From positions 1 through 25,618 of IMG/VR virus record IMGVR_UViG_3300023116_003049: DNA of 25,618 nucleotides, one strand, 5' to 3'. This document shows positions 6,714 through 14,144 of this stretch, piece after piece. The notes beneath the pieces are model-generated. The model was not told the origin of the DNA, ran no database searches, and saw only the letters and a list, made by a program, of their open reading frames with translations. How positions within the stretch are numbered: position 1 is the stretch's first letter; each line of letters starts with the position of its first letter. The stretch comes from a virus. The translations under genes and the position numbers were made by a program.

Positions 6714-9380
6714 TTACTCAAAATCAAATAATTTGTTAAAGTTATTATCATTACGAGTTTGACTGATGTCCCATTCCAAAACTCCAATTAAGTTTCCAAG
6801 TTTTTCATCGATAACTGTATTTTCCATAGTTGCATCATCGAATGGTAATTCCTTGAACCATTCCGGTAATCTTAGTTCGTCTACCGGATATGCAACTGAT
6901 GTGTATCCCATCGGATTGTCTTTTACCTTACAAACAATAACTTTAGCACCGTCTGTAATATTCATTGAATACTTGTCTCCATGCATACGCTTGAGTGTAT
7001 TCCAGTTAATACTTGCTCTTACGTGGCCTGGCATATTTGCCTTGCCTTGTTTCTTTTCTTTTGCTTCGTATTCAGTAATCTTGTTAGCACGTTTAGGCGA
7101 ACCCTTTTCCCAACCTGGTCGTGCCTTAAATTCTGTTCTAAATTCTGTTATGTAATCAAGAACACGTTCACGTTCCTGACCTTCCAGCACCATTTCCAAC
7201 ACTTCCTTTAGGAAGTCCTGAATAACAACAGGAGTATCAGAACGCTTGAGATCAAGACCCATTGCCTTAATCTTTCCGCTCTTGCCTTCAGTGTCCGTTC
7301 TAAAACCTTCAATATCATAATAAAGAACTGCATAACGTTTCTTTGTAATGAACAAACCCTTGCTCGCAACAATTTCACGTGCCGCAGCAATTACTTCTGA
7401 ACGCTTCTTAGGACAATGGAACGCATCTCCCATGAACTTAGGAAACGTTGCATTTGTTGTTTCACCGATGGTGTCATAAAGTTCAATCACACTGTCCTTT
7501 GTCCACGGAATGCTGCCCGCTTCAACATCCTTCTTGAGTGTGCTGTATGCACTAAAGTATGTGGAATCAGTATCACCATACACAATTGCCTTGCCTGTAT
7601 GATCATATTCACCAGTGATAATTTCATTAATCTTACCTGCCATGTGCTTGGTAATGCTACGACCGGTTAGTGTAACTGACTGACCAATTCTATTGTCAAA
7701 GAAACGGCATCCTGGATTTAGGATGGCGCCATATAAACTGTTAAGCAAAATTTTCTTAACCAACTGTCTCTTCGCCCAGTATTCTTCTTCGATCTTGTTG
7801 CCTGCATTCTGGCTTTCCTTTTGCTTGGCCTGCATTTCCTTACGTTCTTTATACCAACGACTCAGCAGTCCAGGAATGACTCCTTCCTTTTCGTATGTAA
7901 AGATTGTGCCATTAGCACTAAGCATCCAAGGTTGATTACTTTCGAATATTAGATCATAAATTTGTGCGGCACTTAGAGTGTCACTTCCACCATCGCCTTC
8001 CCAGTCGATTGTAATTTGTCTGGATACTTCTCGTTCCATAACACTTGAATATTCAACAGACCCAAACATACCTTCCCAAGCAGACGCAAATGATTTACCC
8101 TTTGCCATTTGTCCTTCGATGTGTGCCTTGGTTCCATCCTGTCTTAGTTGACCAACAACAGTTTCTGGACCCATGTTCAATGCACGAATCACCGATGGAT
8201 ACAGTGAGTTCAAGTCAACTGATCCAATCCACTCATGAATACCTTTCTTGGGATATGCAACATAAGCACCCGCCGCAGGTTCACTACCTGGCTCACGTTT
8301 TACTCTGTTCGGAACAATCATGCCACGCCTGTGTGCTTCATTAATAATACCTTGCTCCGTAACAGCAACAGCACCCATTGTTGTTTGAATAAGGACTGTG
8401 TTTTCGTGTGCAATTGTGTTAGCAAGATCAATGAACTTTAGTTTCTTATCCAGTTTATCTAGTAGTGCAGTGTCTTGTCTGTTATATTCGATAAACGTTC
8501 TAAAGTCGTTGTTGTAAAGAGCATCAAGGCTCCCTTCGTAGACTGTTTTAGTTTCACCTACTTCCAGTTCACCAATAGCGTCAAGTCTATATGTGTGTCG
8601 TTCTTCATAGTTGTATTTTCTATACAGTTCCAAACTATCCACATGCACACGACCAATTAGGTCATATGTCTGTGAAGTCTTACCAAACTTTTCATACTCA
8701 CGTTTCTTAGGATACTGATTCCACAAACAAAAACGTCTTGTATCTTCTTTAGATAGAACTTTTGTTACACGGTTAACAGTATACGGAATATCGAAGCCTT
8801 CACTGTTCCAACCACTTAGCACATCTGCATCCTGTATCAAATCAAGAAATGCATCCAGCATATCTGCTTCATTATCATAAAGGATTGTATTAGGAATGCC
8901 TTCGATTGCTTTCTTGGCCTCATCTATTGAAAGGGTCTTTGGAGGAATGGCTAAACAGATTAGTTCTTCCATCCATTGTAGATGAACCGCTATTGAAGTA
9001 ATGGGCATGAATGCATCTTCTGGTGATGCATAACCGCGTTCAGGGTCGAAGTCGACCTCAATATCGAAAAACGCAACATTGAGTTTAGGTGCGTCAATAT
9101 TTAGATAGTTGTCTTCTAAACAACGATAGATAGGATTAATATCGCTTTCGTATAATTTTTTATTGGAATGTATCGCAAGTTCCTTGCGAAGTTCTTTAAT
9201 ATTCTTGGCTGTTACACGCTGTAGTGCTTCACCATGGATTGAAGTATGCTTGCCCTTGGCATCCTTATAATAGAATATGTGTCTTGGTTGATATTCTTTG
9301 AATTCTCTCTTGCCGTTTTTTCTTTCGACAATGCGGATTATATCTTCACCGCGATCATAGAACGCATCTACGTAACTCAT
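6714..9380 (-). CDS. 43: Family B DNA polymerase, T4 gp43-like
   Basis: This is the replicative polymerase with 3'-5' proofreading. Its 888 aa compare with 898 in T4. Exonuclease motif I is FFDIEVDF with Asp106 and Glu108. Exo II is SGWNSEGFDIPY (189-200), and exo III is YNRQDTALL with Asp303. Polymerase motif A is DLNSLYPSVIRA (389-400), motif B is KKILLNSLYGAI (542-553), and motif C is YGDTDS (601-606) with the catalytic Asp pair. The last residues, NKLFDFE, resemble the clamp-binding tail of T4/RB69 polymerase, which ends in MFDF. ATG at 9380 has AAGGAG upstream. A sigma70-type promoter lies at 9456-9484. All active-site residues are present, so the enzyme looks intact; no intein or split is seen. 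Confidence 0.98.
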   Translation of the reverse strand: MSYVDAFYDRGEDIIRIVERKNGKREFKEYQPRHIFYYKDAKGKHTSIHGEALQRVTAKNIKELRKELAIHSNKKLYESDINPIYRCLEDNYLNIDAPKLNVAFFDIEVDFDPERGYASPEDAFMPITSIAVHLQWMEELICLAIPPKTLSIDEAKKAIEGIPNTILYDNEADMLDAFLDLIQDADVLSGWNSEGFDIPYTVNRVTKVLSKEDTRRFCLWNQYPKKREYEKFGKTSQTYDLIGRVHVDSLELYRKYNYEERHTYRLDAIGELEVGETKTVYEGSLDALYNNDFRTFIEYNRQDTALLDKLDKKLKFIDLANTIAHENTVLIQTTMGAVAVTEQGIINEAHRRGMIVPNRVKREPGSEPAAGAYVAYPKKGIHEWIGSVDLNSLYPSVIRALNMGPETVVGQLRQDGTKAHIEGQMAKGKSFASAWEGMFGSVEYSSVMEREVSRQITIDWEGDGGSDTLSAAQIYDLIFESNQPWMLSANGTIFTYEKEGVIPGLLSRWYKERKEMQAKQKESQNAGNKIEEEYWAKRQLVKKILLNSLYGAILNPGCRFFDNRIGQSVTLTGRSITKHMAGKINEIITGEYDHTGKAIVYGDTDSTYFSAYSTLKKDVEAGSIPWTKDSVIELYDTIGETTNATFPKFMGDAFHCPKKRSEVIAAAREIVASKGLFITKKRYAVLYYDIEGFRTDTEGKSGKIKAMGLDLKRSDTPVVIQDFLKEVLEMVLEGQERERVLDYITEFRTEFKARPGWEKGSPKRANKITEYEAKEKKQGKANMPGHVRASINWNTLKRMHGDKYSMNITDGAKVIVCKVKDNPMGYTSVAYPVDELRLPEWFKELPFDDATMENTVIDEKLGNLIGVLEWDISQTRNDNNFNKLFDFE

Positions 9381-9455
9381 CTTTTCTCCTTACATGTCAT
9401 TTTCGGCTGACAAATACCAAACTGTCCTTTAGTGGCGGACAATACCTTCTTCACT

Positions 9456-9484
9456 ATTATATATCCTTACAGAACATCACGCAA
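9456..9484 (-). promoter_or_regulatory. Sigma70-type promoter upstream of DNA polymerase
   Basis: On the minus strand TTGCGT (9484-9479) and TATAAT (9461-9456) are separated by 17 bases. The -35 box overlaps the end of the 76-aa membrane protein gene. The start of transcription would fall near 9449, giving a leader of about 70 bases before the polymerase ATG, which has AAGGAG. The leader between 9380 and 9455 contains no other clear structure that I could find. Confidence 0.65.
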
Positions 9485-9707
9485 GATAAAACAGGGCAAT
9501 TCCACCCAATCCTACCAGAGTTAAAACTCCGTTTGTAACAATTAGAGCAGGTTCCTTCCACATGATAGAAACTATTAACCAAAGGATACCTCCCAGTGCT
9601 AATAATCCTGGTCCTAGTGGATACAGATTAGGAAACGTAGCATTAACGAATGTTCCTATGATTAGGACCACAGTTGCTACCCATTTTAAAATACTATCAA
9701 TCTTCAT
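9477..9707 (-). CDS. Small membrane protein
   Basis: This 76-aa protein is almost entirely hydrophobic. Likely helices are ILKWVATVVLIIGTFVNATF (6-25), LGPGLLALGGILWLIVSIMW (about 31-50) and ALIVTNGVLTLVGLGGIALF (about 54-73). It starts MKIDSILKWV, with few charges, so three membrane passes are likely. The pattern resembles small membrane proteins I recall from marine T4-like phages, without a known function. It overlaps the stop of the upstream 103-aa gene by 11 bases and lacks a strong Shine-Dalgarno, consistent with translational coupling. A holin-like role cannot be excluded, but nothing supports it directly. Confidence 0.6.
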   Translation of the reverse strand: MKIDSILKWVATVVLIIGTFVNATFPNLYPLGPGLLALGGILWLIVSIMWKEPALIVTNGVLTLVGLGGIALFYLA

Positions 9708-10008
9708 TTATTTTTTCTTCAGTTGCCACAGTTGGATCATCTTCTTCTACCAAGTCTTCTGGTGGTAACATTGGGATACCTCCCCTGTCAAACCATCTTC
9801 CATCTTCCGTGACATAACAAAATGATTTAAAATTATTACCATTAGTATCCTGCTTAATTAATTGTTTCTTTATTATCTTTCCCTGATACTTTGTGTAATC
9901 TGCTTGTATTAATCTTAATTTTCCAAAAGGATCGCCGTATAATCTATCTACGGGTTCACCGTTTAGTCCAATGTGATTGGACACAACTATTATGTTACTT
10001 GATTCCAT
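9697..10008 (-). CDS. Protein of unknown function
   Basis: This 103-aa protein starts MESSNIIVVSNHIGLNGEPV. Its middle is strand-rich and basic (KLRLIQADYTKYQGKIIKKQ), followed by FCYVTEDGRWFDRGGIPMLP and an acidic tail (LVEEDDPTVATEEKINED). The acidic tail and compact beta-rich body suggest a small soluble domain, perhaps OB- or SH3-like, but no family match is evident to me. ATG at 10008 has AGAGG unusually close. It overlaps the 76-aa gene upstream by 14 bases and the membrane gene downstream by 11, so the three genes form one small operon behind the promoter at 10233-10261. Confidence 0.55.
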   Translation of the reverse strand: MESSNIIVVSNHIGLNGEPVDRLYGDPFGKLRLIQADYTKYQGKIIKKQLIKQDTNGNNFKSFCYVTEDGRWFDRGGIPMLPPEDLVEEDDPTVATEEKINED

Positions 10009-10225
10009 TCCTCTTATCGATTATTTTTTTAATATGTAATAGATGTTCAGGAACTTCCCATCCAAACACTGAGGCTAAATTTACTCCACTGTTTTCATAC
10101 TTTAGTTCTCTAACACCCTTTTTCATGCCAAACCCATAGCCACCTTTTGTTTTAGTATGTCTTTTCGGGTCGTATTGTGTTTCTTCTTGCATTACTTTTC
10201 TAAATCTCTTTCTTTGTTTTGGCAT
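9995..10225 (-). CDS. Small basic protein of unknown function
   Basis: This 76-aa protein starts MPKQRKRFRKVMQEE and is strongly basic at its N-terminus. A Gly-rich stretch TKGGYGFGMKKGVRELKYEN and a C-terminal EVPEHLLHIKKIIDKRNGIK follow. It is first behind a near-consensus sigma70 promoter whose predicted start point falls within a base of the ATG at 10225. So either the mRNA is leaderless, or the true start is the internal ATG at 10192 (MQEETQYDP), which has only a weak AAAGAGA upstream. Its basic, short, promoter-proximal nature fits an early phage regulatory or host-takeover protein, which is inference. Confidence 0.55.
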   Translation of the reverse strand: MPKQRKRFRKVMQEETQYDPKRHTKTKGGYGFGMKKGVRELKYENSGVNLASVFGWEVPEHLLHIKKIIDKRNGIK

Positions 10226-10232
10226 TGTGTAT

Positions 10233-10261
10233 ATAATAACACAAAGTTAGATGTTTGTCAA
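10233..10261 (-). promoter_or_regulatory. Near-consensus sigma70 promoter
   Basis: On the minus strand a perfect TTGACA (10261-10256) and TATTAT (10238-10233) are separated by 17 bases. The -35 box overlaps the stop codon of the carbamoyltransferase. Predicted transcription begins at about 10226, immediately before the ATG of the 76-aa basic protein, so no ribosome-binding site would be included. It is the strongest -35 box of the promoters seen here and probably a host-polymerase early promoter. Confidence 0.72.
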
Positions 10262-11751
10262 GAGTTTTTTGAAAGAATTTGGTTACCGATAATCACGGCA
10301 TCCAAAAGTGAATTATTGTATAATTCCATTGCATCACTAGGGTTTCCAGCAATTGGTTTGCCTGCCACATTTAAACTGGTGTTCAATAGTATGGGTAGGT
10401 CCGTAAGATTTTTGAATTCTTTTAGTAACAGAGCAAAATGACCATCACCGCTAACCGTTTGCACTCGGCAGGTCCCGTCAATGTGTGTAATTGCATCTAG
10501 GTTCTTGGTTTTTGTTTTTCCTACATAAAGCATATGGGGATTGTCTGGCAAATCCTCAAAATAATCATCTTTAAATTCTTCTAATATGCTGGCTCCAAAC
10601 GGTCTATAGGTTTCTCTGTTTTTTATCTTGTTAATTATTTCTTTTCCGTTTTGAACGGCAGGGTGAAACAGTATAGATCTATTACCCAATGCTCTGGGTC
10701 CAATCTCTCCATTACCTTGATACCAACCTACAGTCTTGCCTCTTGATAAAAGATCAGCAGCCTTTTTAATAGTATCAATGGTTGGTTCTTCTGCAGATTG
10801 ATCCAATTGGCAGTATGGAAAGTTTTTTAATTTAAATTTAGGAAGATTATATTTTCTTCTAAGATATTCTAAGCCACCAATGCTCAATCCTTCGTCGGCA
10901 CAATGTGGAGGAATGATTAAATTTGGAAAGGACTGTTTTAATTTTGTATTCCATATAACATTTTGTGCAACACCGCCCGAATAAAAAATTGTTTCATCGT
11001 GTTTACAATATTTTTCAAAGAATGCAATTAATAAATCGCCAACATAGTCATGAACTGTGTTTATCCAATTCAATCCAGTTAAATTTCCTACGAGCATGTT
11101 TCCTTTGTAATCATTCCATTGTGCAAAATCAAAAATTTTCATGATATCATACATTGAATGCTGTGCAAGATGCTTTTTAAATTCTTGATCAGCAACACCG
11201 TAGGATTGTAATCCCATTAGTTTTCCTGCTATGTCAATGGTATGTTCTGCTTTAATACCAAACATGTCTCCTACGTTTGCCATTTCAGTTCCGATTGATC
11301 CGTGGGATTCGTGAGACCCCTCTTCAACTAATTTGTTATTTTGGAAAACTGTCCATGCCTTATCATAATCACCAAACCCATCAATCACTATGGACGTGGT
11401 AGGTTCAGCATCGGTCATTGGCCAATAACTTAATGCGTGTGCATAGTGATGATTTATTCTTGTGACTTTTGTATCTGCCTTAAATTTATTATAGTTTTCT
11501 ATACAAGGAAAGAAATCTTCTCTTTCTTTTTCATAACCATGGTGCCATGGATCAAACACTACTGCTATTTCATCAAGATCCTTGCTCGTTATACCCCATA
11601 CGGAATGTATTTCGGATTCCCATTCAACCAACTTGATGTCGTGGTGTTTTATTTGATGTTTTCTTTCAGACTTATAATACTCTACGCCATTCCCATTATA
11701 GAATGAGAAATTGGCATCGTGTTCGGATATTCGTAGAGAAAGTAATTTCAT
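10258..11751 (-). CDS. Carbamoyltransferase of the NodU/CmcH (TobZ-like) family
   Basis: These enzymes use carbamoyl phosphate and ATP to put a carbamoyl group on a hydroxyl, usually of a sugar. The 497-aa protein has both parts. A Kae1-like N-terminal domain carries the metal-binding NHHYAHALSYW (100-110), the acidic IVIDGFGDYD (121-130) and SGGVAQNVIWNTKL (258-271). The C-terminal YrdC-like part has GWYQGNGEIGPRALGNRSIL (342-361), the family signature, and RETYRPFGASIL. It starts MKLLSLRISEHDANF, the usual beginning with a His for metal. The Shine-Dalgarno is weak; it may be coupled to the 93-aa membrane gene that ends 6 bases upstream. The substrate is unknown: a surface sugar or a sugar-modified base are both possible. 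Family confidence is high. Confidence 0.9.
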   Translation of the reverse strand: MKLLSLRISEHDANFSFYNGNGVEYYKSERKHQIKHHDIKLVEWESEIHSVWGITSKDLDEIAVVFDPWHHGYEKEREDFFPCIENYNKFKADTKVTRINHHYAHALSYWPMTDAEPTTSIVIDGFGDYDKAWTVFQNNKLVEEGSHESHGSIGTEMANVGDMFGIKAEHTIDIAGKLMGLQSYGVADQEFKKHLAQHSMYDIMKIFDFAQWNDYKGNMLVGNLTGLNWINTVHDYVGDLLIAFFEKYCKHDETIFYSGGVAQNVIWNTKLKQSFPNLIIPPHCADEGLSIGGLEYLRRKYNLPKFKLKNFPYCQLDQSAEEPTIDTIKKAADLLSRGKTVGWYQGNGEIGPRALGNRSILFHPAVQNGKEIINKIKNRETYRPFGASILEEFKDDYFEDLPDNPHMLYVGKTKTKNLDAITHIDGTCRVQTVSGDGHFALLLKEFKNLTDLPILLNTSLNVAGKPIAGNPSDAMELYNNSLLDAVIIGNQILSKNS

Positions 11752-11757
11752 TTTGCA

Positions 11758-12039
11758 TTACCACCAATTTGAAGCAATTCCAAAACCAAATACGTTAACA
11801 CAACTAAAATAAAAAGTTAGCATCATGACCCATGCTGCTCCTCGCCTGTATGCCGCATAACATTGCGTTACACTTCCTACAAAGAATCCAGGATATACAA
11901 TGAGCATGTTTGGATCACGTGCATTGATTGCGAGCGTCAGGCTTGCACCTACCGTAAAAATAAAACTAACTAATTCAAAGAAGAACGCTGTCTTATCACT
12001 TCTGTATGAGTTCAACCAAAAGGTTTTAATGTGTTCCAA
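11758..12039 (-). CDS. Small multi-pass membrane protein
   Basis: This 93-aa protein has about three membrane helices: FFFELVSFIFTVGASLTLAI (19-38), MLIVYPGFFVGSVTQCYAAY (44-63) and VMMLTFYFSCVNVFGFGIA (71-89). It begins with MEHIKTFWLNSYRSDKTA and has YRRGAAW between helices two and three. The start is TTG at 12039, with AAGGTGAG about 8 bases upstream; it lies just behind the dsbA-like stop. I recall similar unnamed proteins in marine T4-like phages. The layout loosely resembles small transporters (for example a half PnuC), but the length is too short to claim that. Function unknown. Confidence 0.6.
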   Translation of the reverse strand: MEHIKTFWLNSYRSDKTAFFFELVSFIFTVGASLTLAINARDPNMLIVYPGFFVGSVTQCYAAYRRGAAWVMMLTFYFSCVNVFGFGIASNWW

Positions 12040-12041
12040 GA

Positions 12042-12323
12042 TTACTCACCTTGAGGTGTGTCATCTGGAAGGTTCTTAGTAATACCAAGAATACCTTCAA
12101 TCTCTTCCCATTCTTCTTCGTGTTTTGCCCAATCACCCTTGTGTGCAATTTTAATTGCCTTGTTAATTGTGCTTGGTTTGATTTGAAGTTCTTCTGCTAC
12201 TGCTTTTACAGTGTCCTTAAGACCTTCATTTAGATCTTCTACTTCTCGTAGAACATTTGAACCTTCTTTAATTAAGCGTTCCAGTTTTGCTTTTTCTTCT
12301 GGACCGTAACTTGATCTTGCCAT
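12042..12323 (-). CDS. dsbA: DsbA-like double-stranded DNA-binding protein (late transcription)
   Basis: T4 DsbA is an 89-aa DNA-binding protein that stimulates late promoter use. This 93-aa protein has a similar size and layout: an N-terminal helix, then LREVEDLNEGLKDTVKAVAE, an ELQIKPSTINKAIKIAHKGD helix-turn-helix-like centre and an acidic WAKHEEEWEEIEGIL. In T4 the same region reads LIKDIRIRAKDELGVDGK, then LLALYHKD. Similarity is by pattern, not close identity. ATG at 12323 has TAGGAG upstream, and a sigma70-type promoter lies directly before it. That supports early or middle expression, as needed for a protein that prepares late transcription. It is followed 3 bases later by a TTG-started membrane gene. 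Confidence 0.75.
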   Translation of the reverse strand: MARSSYGPEEKAKLERLIKEGSNVLREVEDLNEGLKDTVKAVAEELQIKPSTINKAIKIAHKGDWAKHEEEWEEIEGILGITKNLPDDTPQGE

Positions 12324-12347
12324 AGTTTTCTCCTAAATGTTTCCTAT

Positions 12348-12376
12348 ATTATATATTATAGTTACGATTGAGTCAA
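12348..12376 (-). promoter_or_regulatory. Sigma70-type promoter upstream of the dsbA-like gene
   Basis: On the minus strand TTGACT (12376-12371) and TATAAT (12353-12348) are separated by 17 bases. A second TATAAT at 12360-12355 overlaps the spacer but is too close to the -35 box. Predicted transcription starts near 12341, leaving a short leader with TAGGAG before the ATG at 12323. The promoter occupies the 62-base gap after the GT29-like gene, so it makes dsbA and the genes behind it a separate transcription unit. Confidence 0.7.
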
Positions 12377-12385
12377 GATATTTTA

Positions 12386-12937
12386 TTAGTATATCTTCCA
12401 ATTCATTAACTTTGCCATGCCCAATACTATTTCCTTTTCCGCTTCAAAATCATGATCTCCTTTGTTTCTATCTTCGTAAAACGTAGGAGTTGCCTTCCAA
12501 TCAAACCCAAATATGTTAACCTGCCTATGATTAAATTTTTGTAGTAGGTATAGTATCTGTATGCCCGTGGATGGTTCCTTTCCTATTCTTGTTGTAAGCA
12601 TGTAGGAATATTCTAAAGGATATGAATACATTCTAACATTAAAATTTGCCTTTCTTATCTTGATGGAATTTGTATGAGTCTTTGGAGTAAAGATTAATGA
12701 ATGGAATTTTGGTTGTTCTTTGTTATACTTAAGAAAAGTATTGACTTCACTAGATGCCAAAAAATCCCATCTATTACCCTGTCCCATAGGATTTATTATT
12801 TCGGTCCTATTGAATCTTATAGTTGGGTGTTTGTCTATCTGCTCTCCATAATGTGAATCGAGCAAACTTTGTGCATTGCCGACGACATTGATTGTGTTAG
12901 GTAAAACTTCCTGTAGATTGCTTAATAGCATGTTCAT
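12386..12937 (-). CDS. Sialyltransferase-like glycosyltransferase (GT29-type pattern)
   Basis: This 183-aa protein begins with a single nucleotide-sugar-binding domain. INVVGNAQSLLDSHYGEQID (16-35) followed by HPTIRFNRTE resembles the GT29 L-motif (VVGNxxxL...ID xxDxVxRxN). PSTGIQILYLLQKF (122-135) and VNIFGFDWK (140-148) resemble the S-motif, and His162 with Glu167 fits the VS-motif H-x4-E. Length is shorter than cellular enzymes, but phage versions can be minimal. Donor (CMP-sialic acid or another) is unknown. ATG at 12937 lies only 18 bases after a terminator, and no Shine-Dalgarno precedes it. The only promoter-like element is CTTAAATA ending 5 bases before the ATG. Capsid or lipopolysaccharide sugar transfer is a likely role. 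Confidence 0.65.
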   Translation of the reverse strand: MNMLLSNLQEVLPNTINVVGNAQSLLDSHYGEQIDKHPTIRFNRTEIINPMGQGNRWDFLASSEVNTFLKYNKEQPKFHSLIFTPKTHTNSIKIRKANFNVRMYSYPLEYSYMLTTRIGKEPSTGIQILYLLQKFNHRQVNIFGFDWKATPTFYEDRNKGDHDFEAEKEIVLGMAKLMNWKIY

Positions 12938-12942
12938 GTAGA

Positions 12943-12950
12943 TATTTAAG
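12943..12950 (-). promoter_or_regulatory. Late promoter candidate (CTTAAATA)
   Basis: Minus-strand CTTAAATA lies in the 17 bases between the terminator at 12955-12985 and the ATG at 12937. T4-type late promoters need only a TATAAATA-like -10 element, with transcription starting about 6 bases further on. That would put +1 at the ATG itself. The first base differs from the TATAAATA consensus, so this is a candidate only. Confidence 0.4.
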
Positions 12951-12954
12951 TCAT

Positions 12955-12985
12955 AAAAAAAGCCGGCAGTCTAATACCGGCTTTT
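12955..12985 (-). terminator. Rho-independent terminator
   Basis: On the minus strand a 9-base stem AAAAGCCGG / CCGGCTTTT with a 10-base loop is followed by a run of T (the stem's last T residues plus three more). It lies 10 bases after the stop of the 375-aa gene and closes the large 13-20 kb gene block. The plus strand also ends in TTTT, so the hairpin could act weakly in both directions, but no plus-strand gene is nearby. Confidence 0.88.
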
Positions 12986-12994
12986 AATAGTTTA

Positions 12995-14122
12995 TTAAAT
13001 TTCTACTTTAAGTTCGGGTTTCGTAGCCTTTGGTTTTGGTGATTTGCTAGGAGTAACTGTAATCTTTTTTGTATTACCACTAGAATCTTTAGTTGTCTTT
13101 ACGTCTACGCTTTCATTTGTATTACCGCAGTCTGGTCCGCAGTTGCAGTCTGGACCACAGTTGCCCTTGCAGGCACAGTCTGGACCACAGTTGCAGTCCT
13201 TGCCTTCATTTAGGCCTTTTTCAACAACGTCATACATTTCAAAACGTCCGCCGTTTCTTTCGTATAGCATTGCTGCAAAAATTTCTTGTTTGTTTGTTTC
13301 TTCAACTTTTGATACAGCAACTCTGTTTGCCCATGTCCATAATGCATCGTCCATAGGATCAATTGCCTGTTGTCCACCACTTTCACGAACCATTTTCATC
13401 ATCTCTACGAATGACATTTTAGGTTCTACTGATTCCTTAACTGTTTTCTTAGCACCCTTTGCTAGACCTTTGCCTAGTGCCTTTCCAGCATCTTTATTTT
13501 CTGCTTTCACATTAGATTTTTTAAGTGCTGCCTTGGTTGCTTTCTTTACTGTGTTAGACATATCTGCTTCAAACACTTCACCAAAGTCATCTACTAGTTC
13601 TACTGATTCGTTCTTCTTGCCAAAGTATTTCTTCTGCTTGTCTGACATTTCCTTCTTGCCGGACTTCTTGTCGCCGCCTTCTTTCTTGTCCTTGGCTGCT
13701 TTTTTCATTGGCTCTTTCTTGTCACCGTCACCGTCAATGTCTGCAAAGTCTGGTTTCGCTGCTTCCTTGACACTTTCCTTTTTAACGTGTTCTGGCTTGC
13801 CCTTGTGCTTTGTTGACGCAAAGTCTTTTAGATCTGACATACTCATATCTTTAGCAAGTTTTTTAACTTCTTCTGAAGCATCACTTGCTTTAGCATCGCC
13901 TTTCTTAAGTGCATATGCTTGACCCATTAATTTTTGCTGTGCTTTGGAAACTGCTTTTTCTGCTACTACTTCTGCGCTTTCAGTAATAACTTCTTTCGGA
14001 CTATCTTCAGCACCCATTGAAATTCCAGTTGATTCAGCCAGTGTTGTAAGACGCTGTAAATCCTCACCTGGCGTTGTTGGATCTAGTTCGCGCATTTTTG
14101 TAATTATATTTCTAAAGTCCAT
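12995..14122 (-). CDS. Lysine-rich, DUF3008-like protein with metallothionein-like Cys cluster; probable virion protein
   Basis: This 375-aa protein is built from several modules. Residues about 60-115 include KAQQKLMGQAYALKKGD and LKDFASTKHKGKPEHVKK, the pattern of the short DUF3008 family common in marine phages. A low-complexity Lys/Asp-rich linker has DFADIDGDGDKKEP. A folded region has WTWANRVAVSKVEETNKQEI. A cluster of eight Cys follows at 310-332 (CNCGPDCAC, then CGPDCNCGPDC), and a Lys/Pro-rich tail ends in KVEI. ATG at 14122 has AAAGGAA, with a good late promoter candidate at 14145-14152 and a terminator after the stop. It lies at the end of the run of leader-bearing proteins, so a capsid or internal virion role is likely. 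The function of the Cys cluster is discussed separately. Confidence 0.75.
   Translation of the reverse strand: MDFRNIITKMRELDPTTPGEDLQRLTTLAESTGISMGAEDSPKEVITESAEVVAEKAVSKAQQKLMGQAYALKKGDAKASDASEEVKKLAKDMSMSDLKDFASTKHKGKPEHVKKESVKEAAKPDFADIDGDGDKKEPMKKAAKDKKEGGDKKSGKKEMSDKQKKYFGKKNESVELVDDFGEVFEADMSNTVKKATKAALKKSNVKAENKDAGKALGKGLAKGAKKTVKESVEPKMSFVEMMKMVRESGGQQAIDPMDDALWTWANRVAVSKVEETNKQEIFAAMLYERNGGRFEMYDVVEKGLNEGKDCNCGPDCACKGNCGPDCNCGPDCGNTNESVDVKTTKDSSGNTKKITVTPSKSPKPKATKPELKVEI
13127..13198 (-). repeat. Imperfect tandem repeat coding for the CNCGPD cysteine cluster
   Basis: Within the 375-aa gene, an 18-base unit of the type CNCGPD (plus strand gcagtctggaccacagtt) is repeated imperfectly about four times. 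Residues 309-332 have Cys at 310, 312, 316, 318, 322, 326, 328 and 332. The copies differ at third positions and one unit reads ACKGN, so the array has diverged rather than arising from a recent slip. It is a protein-coding repeat, not a CRISPR or origin iteron. Confidence 0.8.
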
Positions 14123-14144
14123 TGTAGTTTCCTTTGTATAAGAG

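Noticed and set aside
13127-13198. CRISPR or origin iteron reading of the short repeats
   Set aside because: The repeats are 18-base units in frame within a coding region, with divergence at third positions and no spacers.
13044-13922. Long plus-strand open frame of 292 codons opposite the 375-aa gene
   Set aside because: It is Ser/Pro/Leu-rich low complexity, the mirror of the Lys/Glu/Asp-rich real protein, with no ribosome-binding site, and all other genes are on the minus strand.
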